Source: Nakamurella multipartita DSM 44233 (lineage in GTDB: Bacteria; Actinomycetota; Actinomycetes; Mycobacteriales; Nakamurellaceae). From it: a DNA stretch of 64,000 bases. Both the position numbers and the translations under genes were made by a program. Shown here piece by piece: positions 40,266-46,035 of this stretch. Position 1 is the first letter of the stretch, and each line of letters starts with the position of its first letter. The stretch spans positions 930,001-994,000 of the forward strand of contig NC_013235.1 of NCBI RefSeq assembly GCF_000024365.1, written 5' to 3'. The notes beneath the pieces were generated by a model. The model saw nothing but the letters and a program-made list of their open reading frames with translations. It did not search any database and was not told where the DNA came from.

Positions 40266-40390
40266 AGGCAGGGAGGCGCGGGGAGGGGAGGCGCGGGGAG
40301 GGGAGGCGCGGGGGAGGGGAGGCGCGGGGAGGGGGGAGGGGGGAGGGGAGAGGGGAGGGGGAGGGTGCGCGGGGAGGGGAGAGGAGGGGT
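40266..40390. repeat. Polypurine (G-rich) tract with 15-bp tandem unit
   Basis: The plus strand is almost only G and A with a few gcgc islands. From 40276 the unit gcgcggggaggggag repeats about four times, then the order decays to runs of gggga. The minus-strand mRNA through here is C-rich and G-poor, and the DNA has many G3-G6 runs able to form G-quadruplexes. It fills the gap between the aliB-like stop and the hairpin. Confidence 0.9.
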
Positions 40391-41545
40391 TCAGGGGGCG
40401 AGGGCGCGGCCCAGGCGTTGCCGGGCGATGATCAACTTCATGATCTGCGCGGTGCCGTCGCCGATCTGCAGGCCGAGCACGTCGCGCAGGCGCTGCTCGA
40501 TCGGCTTCTCGGTGCGGTAGCCGTACTGGCCGTGCAGCAGCAGGCAGCTGTTGATCACGTCGTAGGCGGTCTTGGGGGCCCACCACTTGCACATGGCCGC
40601 CTCGGCGGTGTGCGGCAGGCCGGCGTCCTTGAGCCAGAGGGTTTGGTAGCACAACATTCTCGCCGCAGCCAGCAGGGTCTCGGACTCGGCCAGAGGGAAC
40701 GAGACGCCCTGGAACGTGCTGATCGGCCGGTCGAACGCCTGCCGCTGCGACACGTAGGCCCAGGTTTCGTCGACGGTCTGCTGGGCGGCGCCCACGCACT
40801 GCAGGCCGATCAGGGCCCGGCTGAAGTCGAAGCCCTGCATGACCGAGGTGAAGCCCTGGCCGACCTCGCCGAGCACGTTGCGCGCCGGCACCCGGACCCG
40901 GTCGAAGTGGATCGCGCCGCGCCGCACGGGCTTGGTGCCCATGTCCGAGTACGGCTCGCGGGTGAGGCCGGGCCCGGTGAGGTCGACGACGAAGGCTGTC
41001 ATGCCCCGCCCGCGGCCCTCGTCGCCGGTGCGGGCGAACACGACCGCGCCGGTGCAGTACTCCATCAGCGACATCGACTTGGCCCCGGTGATCAGCCAGT
41101 CGGCCCCGTCGCCAGAGCCGTCCCGCTCGGCCCGCATCTGCGGGTTGCCGGCGTCCGACCCGCCGGTCGGCTCGGACAGGCCGATGCCGACGACGCCGGT
41201 GCCGCCGGTGATCTGGGGAACCCACTCCTGGGCCACCTCGGGCCGGGCGTTGCCGGCCAGGATCTGCCCGACCAGTGAGCCGACGACCTGCAGGTAGCCG
41301 ATATTGAAGTCGCCGGTGGCGATCTGCTCGAGCAGCAGCCCGGAGGTCAACCGGCTCTCCCCACGACCACCCAGCTCCGGGGCGATCTCGGCGCCGATGA
41401 ATCCCCGGCGGCCCATCTCCAGGAAGACCTCCTTCTCGATCAACCCGGTCCGTTCCCGGTTCTGGTAGTCCGCGGCGAGGTCCCGGGCGTAGGCCCGGGC
41501 CGCGTCGACCTGCGCCTGCTGCTGGGGGATGAGCGAAAACTCCAT
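40391..41545 (-). CDS. Acyl-CoA dehydrogenase, cyclohexanecarboxyl-CoA dehydrogenase (AliB)-like
   Basis: FAD-dependent dehydrogenase of 384 residues. Family segments are GIGLSEPTGGSDAGNPQM, TGAKSMSLMEYCTGAVVF and DRPISTFQGVSFPLAE. At the catalytic base position, where most relatives have YEGT, this protein has GDGT with Asp363. A Glu-to-Asp change at this site is reported for cyclohexanecarboxyl-CoA dehydrogenases, which supports the AliB call. It would form cyclohex-1-ene-carboxyl-CoA. It lies 41 bases after the BadI-like gene. Confidence 0.85.
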   Translation of the reverse strand: MEFSLIPQQQAQVDAARAYARDLAADYQNRERTGLIEKEVFLEMGRRGFIGAEIAPELGGRGESRLTSGLLLEQIATGDFNIGYLQVVGSLVGQILAGNARPEVAQEWVPQITGGTGVVGIGLSEPTGGSDAGNPQMRAERDGSGDGADWLITGAKSMSLMEYCTGAVVFARTGDEGRGRGMTAFVVDLTGPGLTREPYSDMGTKPVRRGAIHFDRVRVPARNVLGEVGQGFTSVMQGFDFSRALIGLQCVGAAQQTVDETWAYVSQRQAFDRPISTFQGVSFPLAESETLLAAARMLCYQTLWLKDAGLPHTAEAAMCKWWAPKTAYDVINSCLLLHGQYGYRTEKPIEQRLRDVLGLQIGDGTAQIMKLIIARQRLGRALAP

Positions 41546-41586
41546 TGGTCTCTCGTCTCTCGGCGCTGAGTGGGGTCGCTGGCCGG

Positions 41587-42426
41587 TCAGTGCCAGGCGA
41601 CTTGCTGGACGAAGTCGGCCGGGCGCCTCTGTGCGAACGCGGCCGCGCCCTCCAGGCCCTCGGGGGACGCGGTGAACAGGTCGAGGGCGGACATGGCCAG
41701 GTTGGACAGGCCGGCCTGGTGATCGGTGTCGGCGTTGAACGACTGCTTGAGGAAACGCAGTGCGGTGGGGCTCTTCTCGGCGATCTCGGCGGCCCATTTC
41801 GTGGCCTCGGCCAGCAGCTGGTCAGCCGGCACGACCGCGTTGACCAGCCCCCAGCGCTCGGCGGTGGCCGCGTCGTACATCCGGCACAGGTACCAGATCT
41901 CGCGGGCCCGCTTCTCGCCGACGACCCGGGCCAGGTAGGCCGAGCCGAAACCGGCGTCGAAGGAACCGACCTTGGGGCCGGCCTGGCCGAAGCGCGCGGT
42001 CTCGGACGCGATCGACAGATCGCACAGCACGTGCAGGACGTGCCCGCCGCCGACGGCCACACCGTTGACCGCGGCGATCACCGGCTTGGGGATGTCGCGA
42101 ATCAGCTTGTGCAGGTTGCCGATCTCGAACATGCCGGACTCGGTGGGGCCGTAGTCGCCGGTTTCGGCCCGCTGCTTGACATCCCCACCGGTGCAGAACG
42201 CCTTCTCGCCGGCGCCGGTGAGGATGACGGCCTGCACGGACCGGTCGGCCCAGGCCAGCCGGAATGCCTTGATCAGTTCCTCGACGGTGATCCCGCGGAA
42301 CGCGTTGTAGCGGTGCGGGCGGTTGATGGTGATGATCGCGGTCGGTCCCTCGACCTCATACCGGATGTCCTGCAGGGCCGGTGCGGGTCGGGCCGCGGGG
42401 CCGGCGTCGGTGATCGTCTGGCTCAT
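41587..42426 (-). CDS. Crotonase-family hydrolase, BadI-like (2-ketocyclohexanecarboxyl-CoA hydrolase)
   Basis: 279 residues. BadI and MenB share the signature seen here: NAFRGITVEELIKA, KAFCTGGD, GGGHVLHVLCDL and FGQAGPKVGSFDAGFGSAY followed by GEKRAREIWYLCR. It lacks the two-Glu pattern of hydratases. MenB (naphthoate synthase) is the main alternative. No other men gene is nearby, whereas ligase, dehydrogenase and BadH-like genes are, so ring-opening of 2-ketocyclohexanecarboxyl-CoA to pimeloyl-CoA is preferred. It is the first gene of the operon, with GAGGAG seven bases before the ATG. Confidence 0.83.
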   Translation of the reverse strand: MSQTITDAGPAARPAPALQDIRYEVEGPTAIITINRPHRYNAFRGITVEELIKAFRLAWADRSVQAVILTGAGEKAFCTGGDVKQRAETGDYGPTESGMFEIGNLHKLIRDIPKPVIAAVNGVAVGGGHVLHVLCDLSIASETARFGQAGPKVGSFDAGFGSAYLARVVGEKRAREIWYLCRMYDAATAERWGLVNAVVPADQLLAEATKWAAEIAEKSPTALRFLKQSFNADTDHQAGLSNLAMSALDLFTASPEGLEGAAAFAQRRPADFVQQVAWH

Positions 42427-42474
42427 GTGCGTCTCCTCGTCGAGTGGCATCGGGCCTGGTGAGAACCAATTAAA

Positions 42475-42492
42475 TGAATGACGGTTCATTCA
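42475..42492. promoter_or_regulatory. TetR-type operator 1
   Basis: Perfect palindrome TGAATGA-cggt-TCATTCA just downstream of the predicted badI-like transcript start. It contains the shared core TGAATGNNNGTTCA. Confidence 0.7.
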
Positions 42493-42501
42493 ATGAGACC
42501 G

Positions 42502-42531
42502 ACTGTAGGGGTCGATCCGGCCTGGTGTCAA
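42502..42531 (-). promoter_or_regulatory. Promoter of the catabolic operon
   Basis: On the minus strand TTGACA (-35) and TACAGT (-10) are separated by 18 bp. The expected start, near 42495, is just before operator 1 and about 70 bases before the badI-like ATG. Confidence 0.65.
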
Positions 42532-42539
42532 GAGGAAAA

Positions 42540-42553
42540 TGAATGGGCGTTCA
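42540..42553. promoter_or_regulatory. TetR-type operator 2
   Basis: TGAATGGGCGTTCA, a second copy of TGAATGNNNGTTCA. It would cover the -35 region of the divergent tetR promoter. Confidence 0.55.
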
Positions 42554-42571
42554 ACGCGCGCCGCGCCGGCC

Positions 42572-42577
42572 TAGACT
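42572..42577 (+). promoter_or_regulatory. Putative tetR -10 (TAGACT)
   Basis: TAGACT lies 32 bases before the tetR ATG and touches operator 3, which suggests autorepression. Confidence 0.45.
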
Positions 42578-42590
42578 GAACCGGCATTCA
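42577..42590. promoter_or_regulatory. TetR-type operator 3 (inverted)
   Basis: TGAACCGGCATTCA is TGAATGNNNGTTCA read on the minus strand. It lies over the predicted tetR transcript start. Confidence 0.55.
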
Positions 42591-42609
42591 GCCGGATCGG
42601 GAGGTCGCG

Positions 42610-43248
42610 ATGGGGCAGGCGTTGGACGAGCGGAACGCACGGCAGGCGGCGCGGACCGACGCCCGGGTGCAACGACGGCGACGGCAGATCCTGGATGCGG
42701 CGACCGAGGTGATGTCCACGACCGGATTCCACGCCACCTCCATGCAGGCGGTGGCCGAACGGGCCGGGATCAGTGTCGGGCTGATCTACCAGTACTTCGG
42801 CAACAAGGACGAGCTGCTCGTCGCGGTGATCGTGGACATCCTGGAGGACTTCCGGGATCAGGTGCCGGCGGCGATCGCGGCGGCCGGGGAGGATCCGGTC
42901 GACCGGTTCGGCGCCGCGTTCCGGATCTGTTGCCAGGTCGTCGAGGCCAAGCGGGAGGCGGTGACCCTGACCTACCGCGAGAGCCGAACGCTGCCGGCCG
43001 ACGGTCTGGAGCGGATCAAGGACCTGGAACTGCAGACGGCCGAGCCGATCCGACAGGCGGTGGCCGACGGCATCGACGCGGGGGTCTTCCGCGCCGTCGA
43101 TGCCCGGCTGGTGGTGCACAACGTGCTGCTGCTGGCCCATGCCTGGGCGCTCAAGCACTGGAACCTGGCCCGGTTCCTGACGCTGGATCAGTACATCGAA
43201 CAGGAGTGGGCCCTGCTGCTCGCCTCGGTCTCGCCGCGAGCGCAGTGA
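42610..43248 (+). CDS. TetR-family transcriptional regulator of the catabolic cluster
   Basis: 212 residues. The N-terminal TetR DNA-binding domain shows RQILDAATEVMSTTGFHATSMQAVAERAGISVGLIYQYFGNKDELL in order (residues about 25-70). The C-terminal ligand-binding domain is helical and matches no family I can name. GGGAGG is six bases before the ATG. Divergence from the badI-like gene and three shared operators make it the probable repressor of the operon and of itself. The ligand is likely to be a pathway acyl-CoA (inference). Confidence 0.9.
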   Translation: MGQALDERNARQAARTDARVQRRRRQILDAATEVMSTTGFHATSMQAVAERAGISVGLIYQYFGNKDELLVAVIVDILEDFRDQVPAAIAAAGEDPVDRFGAAFRICCQVVEAKREAVTLTYRESRTLPADGLERIKDLELQTAEPIRQAVADGIDAGVFRAVDARLVVHNVLLLAHAWALKHWNLARFLTLDQYIEQEWALLLASVSPRAQ

Positions 43249-43255
43249 GCCCGGG

Positions 43256-43753
43256 TCAGCTGGCGGCGGCCAGGTCGAAGTCCTGCGTGGTCTCGGCCCG
43301 GTCGTAGGCCTTGATGACCTCGACCTTGGCCGCGGAGGCGGACGTGGTGTCGAAGCGGTAGTCGAGCCATTCGCGGACCAGCCGGCGGGCCAGTTCCAGG
43401 CCGATGACCCGCTGGCCCATGCACAGCACCTGGGCGTCGTTGCTCAGCACCGATCGCTCGACCGAGAAGCTGTCGTGCGCGGTGACCGCGCGGATGCCGG
43501 GCACCTTGTTGGCGCTGATGGCCACGCCGAGCCCGGTGCCGCAGAACAGCAGGGCCCGGTCGGCCTGGCCGAGGGCGACCGCCCGGGCGGCCGCGACGGC
43601 CACGTGCGGGTACGCGGCGGGGTTCGCCGGGTCGATGCCGACGTCGATGACCTGGCCCACCCGCGGGTCGGCCAGCAGATCCGCCTTCAGCGCCTGCTTG
43701 TACTCAAGGCCAGCGTCGTCGCAACCGATCACGATGCTCCACGGCTCGGACAT
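43256..43753 (-). CDS. RpiB/LacAB-family sugar-phosphate isomerase
   Basis: 165 residues. It has the family start [20 protein letters not shown] and the active-site loop [22 protein letters not shown] with Cys (the catalytic Cys of E. coli RpiB type), followed by [23 protein letters not shown]. RpiB relatives isomerise ribose 5-phosphate, allose 6-phosphate, galactose 6-phosphate or tetrulose phosphates. Which one is used here is not visible, and no kinase gene is adjacent. It is convergent with the TetR gene and divergent from a DeoR regulator. Confidence 0.87.
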   Translation of the reverse strand: MSEPWSIVIGCDDAGLEYKQALKADLLADPRVGQVIDVGIDPANPAAYPHVAVAAARAVALGQADRALLFCGTGLGVAISANKVPGIRAVTAHDSFSVERSVLSNDAQVLCMGQRVIGLELARRLVREWLDYRFDTTSASAAKVEVIKAYDRAETTQDFDLAAAS

Positions 43754-43793
43754 GGGGTGCTCCTTCGAGGCCAGGCGATGCGTTCAGGTGATA

Positions 43794-43814
43794 TCTAACA
43801 TTATGAATGTTAGA
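43794..43814. promoter_or_regulatory. Palindromic operator between rpiB-like and deoR-like genes
   Basis: TCTAACAT-tatga-ATGTTAGA is a perfect 8-bp inverted repeat in an AT-rich patch, about 40 bases before the rpiB-like start. It is a likely site for the adjacent DeoR-family regulator. Confidence 0.6.
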
Positions 43815-43884
43815 TCGACCATACGCAAGGATCTGGCACGATATTTTCCACATGAACGTGCGCTGGATGGGGCCCGGTGGGCGG

Positions 43885-43890
43885 TAAAGT
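43885..43890 (+). promoter_or_regulatory. Putative deoR-like -10 (TAAAGT)
   Basis: TAAAGT lies 34 bases before the regulator ATG. No clear -35. Confidence 0.3.
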
Positions 43891-43924
43891 GGGGTTTTTC
43901 TCACCGGTGACGTGGAGGAACGAG

Positions 43925-44758
43925 ATGACCGCAGGGCCCGGCCGGGGCGACGATGCCGGGTGGCACACCCGCACTGCCAAGCAGCGGCAGCGGCAGCGGG
44001 AGATCGCCGAACTCGTCGTCGCCGAGGGCACGGTGCGCATCGAGGATCTGATCGAGCGGTTCGGCGTCAGCGCCATGACCGTGCACCGCGATCTGGATCA
44101 ACTGGAAAGCCAGGGGCTGCTGCGCAAGACCCGCGGTCAGGTGACCGCGCTCAGCTCCAGCCTGACCGAGTCGGGCATGACGTTCCGGCAGACCCAGCAC
44201 AACGCCGAGAAGGATGCGCTCGCCGTGGCCGCGCTGGAATTCATCGAGCCCGGCCACAGCGTGTTCCTGGACGACTCGACGACCGGCCTGCACCTGGCCC
44301 GGCTCCTGCCGCAACGGGCGCCGCTCGGCGTGATCACCCACTCGGCGGCGGTGGCCGCGGAACTCGCTCGGGAGCCACAGATCTCGCTGACCGTCGTCGG
44401 CGGCCTGTATCACTCCTGGTGCGACGCCTACCTCGGGCAAATGACGGTGGACGCCATCCGGCGGATCCGGGCGGACACCTTCGTGATGTCCACGGCCGCG
44501 ATCACCGACGACATCTGCTTCTTCCAGACCCAGGACACCATCGCGGTCAAGCGGGCGATGTTCGACTCGTCCGCCCAGCGGATCCTGTACACCGACCACA
44601 CCAAATTCGGTCAGCGGGCCTTGCATGCGTTGCTCCCGCTGACCGAATTCGACGTCGTCATCGTTGACGAACTGACCCCGGACGTGCATGTGGATCGGTT
44701 GCGCCGCAAGGGGATCGAGGTGGTGGTCGCGCCGGTGCCGGGAGCCGCCCAGGCCTAG
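43925..44758 (+). CDS. DeoR/GlpR-family transcriptional regulator
   Basis: 277 residues. The N-terminal winged helix-turn-helix reads QRQREIAELVVAEGTVRIEDLIERFGVSAMTVHRDLDQLESQG in order. The C-terminal DeoR sensor domain has IEPGHSVFLDDSTTGLHLARLL, TVVGGLYHSWCDAYLG and a late DHTKFGQRALHALLPL. DeoR proteins usually respond to a sugar phosphate, which fits the divergent isomerase gene. ATG at 43925 is chosen because GGAGGAAC lies just upstream; an earlier in-frame ATG has no ribosome binding site. Confidence 0.92.
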   Translation: MTAGPGRGDDAGWHTRTAKQRQRQREIAELVVAEGTVRIEDLIERFGVSAMTVHRDLDQLESQGLLRKTRGQVTALSSSLTESGMTFRQTQHNAEKDALAVAALEFIEPGHSVFLDDSTTGLHLARLLPQRAPLGVITHSAAVAAELAREPQISLTVVGGLYHSWCDAYLGQMTVDAIRRIRADTFVMSTAAITDDICFFQTQDTIAVKRAMFDSSAQRILYTDHTKFGQRALHALLPLTEFDVVIVDELTPDVHVDRLRRKGIEVVVAPVPGAAQA

Positions 44759-44901
44759 CGGAGGACCTCGGGGATGTGGTCCAGCGCGTGCAGCACCTGG
44801 GCGGCGGCGTCGGTCAGGGTGGTGCCGCTGGGCGGGGCGATCTGCTGCGCGGCGAGGGCACCCTCGACGGTGGCGAGTCGCTGTTCGTAGGTCTGGCTCA
44901 T
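44755..44901 (-). CDS. Small protein (48 aa) coupled to DUF5994 gene
   Basis: The ATG overlaps the stop of the DUF5994 gene (ATGA) and GGAGC lies upstream, so this short frame is likely to be translated. The product starts MSQTYEQRLATVEGALAAQQ and looks like a short amphipathic helix. Function unknown. Its end overlaps the deoR-like stop by four bases, convergently. Confidence 0.55.
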   Translation of the reverse strand: MSQTYEQRLATVEGALAAQQIAPPSGTTLTDAAAQVLHALDHIPEVLR

Positions 44902-45371
44902 GAGGTGCTCCTGGGTGCGGTGGAGGGGTCGCGGGAAAGCAGATCGGTGGTGCTGTCCTGGTTGTCGCCGGTGCCGGCCCGGCGCAGGGCCCGCTCGGCG
45001 ACCTCGGGATCGGTGTCCGGCGGGATGACCAGCAGGGTCAGGATGGCCTTGCCGGCCGGTCCGCTCAGGTGGATCGCGTCGGCGGGTCGGCGTCCGCGGA
45101 AGCCGTCCAGCCGGACCCGGCGGCCGCGCACGGTGATCCGCCGCGCGGCCGGCGACCAGGCGGACAGGTCGTAGGAGACACGGTCGACCGCGCCCCAGCC
45201 GTCGGCGAGCCGGTCCAGCAGCGCCGGGATTTCGGCGACCAGGTCGGGGGTGCGTGGCCACCAGGCGCCGTCGACGTGACCGGGGGTGGCATTCGCGGGT
45301 TTGAGCGAGCACCGAAGCTCGCCGCTCGGGGCGTGTGTCGGGTCGGTGGTGAGAGTCGATGCTCCGGTCAT
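44898..45371 (-). CDS. DUF5994 family protein
   Basis: Function unknown. The family pattern is visible: LRCSLKP, then GHVDGAWWPRTPDLVAEIPALL and a mid-protein WSPAARRITVRGRRVRLDGF. It is a soluble protein of 157 residues with a disordered Thr/Ser tail. Start codon choice is uncertain: ATG 45371 or GTG 45401. Confidence 0.7.
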   Translation of the reverse strand: MTGASTLTTDPTHAPSGELRCSLKPANATPGHVDGAWWPRTPDLVAEIPALLDRLADGWGAVDRVSYDLSAWSPAARRITVRGRRVRLDGFRGRRPADAIHLSGPAGKAILTLLVIPPDTDPEVAERALRRAGTGDNQDSTTDLLSRDPSTAPRSTS

Positions 45372-45577
45372 GGCCGGCGTTCCCGTCCCCTGACCCGTCA
45401 CCGGGCCTGGACCTGTTGATTCGTGAGGAACGCGGCCGGCTCCAGCGCCGACGAACGAAATGCTCCCTACTTGTCCGACTCTACTCCGTCCGCCGCTCCC
45501 GGCGGACGCAGTTCCGGCTGCGGGCGGCCGGTGTACCTGCTAGACCTGCAGGTCCGAGAGCATCGAGGGAGAGTGCC

Positions 45578-46033
45578 GTGAGTTCATCCGGACCGTCCGA
45601 CTGGAACCGCGCCGTCATCGAGGAATTCCGGGCCAATGCCGGCCGGGTCGGCGGCACCTTCGCCGGAAACCCGATGGTGCTGCTGCACCACATCGGCGCG
45701 CGCAGCGGAACCGAACGGATCAGCCCGCTGGTCTACGCCCCCGACGGCCAGGACCTGGTCATCGCCGCCACCAAGGGTGGGTCGCCGACCAACCCGGACT
45801 GGTATCACAACCTGATGGCCCACCCGCGGGTCCAGGTCGAGGTGGACAGCCGCACCCTCACCGTGCAGGCCAGCGAGGTCACCGGCCCCGAACGCGATGA
45901 ACTCTGGCGCCGGATCGTCGCGGTGCGCCCGTCCATGGGCGAATACGAGACCAAGACCGATCGGGTGTTCCCCATCGTCCGGTTGACGCCGGTCCCGGAC
46001 GAGGACCCCGCCGCCGACGGGCCGGAGCGCTGA
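45578..46033 (+). CDS. Nitroreductase-family deazaflavin (F420)-dependent oxidoreductase (DDN-like)
   Basis: 151 residues of the split beta-barrel DDN family. Seen are LLHHIGARSGTERISPLVY, ATKGGSPTNPDWYHNLMAHP and the final VFPIVRLTPV. The family uses F420H2; substrates vary and cannot be told from sequence. GTG at 45578 follows GAGGGAGAG. The stop is two bases before the GH3 glucosidase start, so the two are probably co-transcribed. Confidence 0.87.
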   Translation: MSSSGPSDWNRAVIEEFRANAGRVGGTFAGNPMVLLHHIGARSGTERISPLVYAPDGQDLVIAATKGGSPTNPDWYHNLMAHPRVQVEVDSRTLTVQASEVTGPERDELWRRIVAVRPSMGEYETKTDRVFPIVRLTPVPDEDPAADGPER

Positions 46034-46035
46034 TC

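Noticed and set aside
40266-40390. G-rich tract considered as a replication or transfer origin
   Set aside because: No DnaA boxes, AT-rich unwinding element or relaxase gene nearby; it lies within an operon.
41587-42426. MenB (naphthoate synthase) as the name for the BadI-like gene
   Set aside because: MenB and BadI share the main signature, but no menaquinone genes are nearby and the neighbours fit ring cleavage. Kept as the alternative rather than the call.
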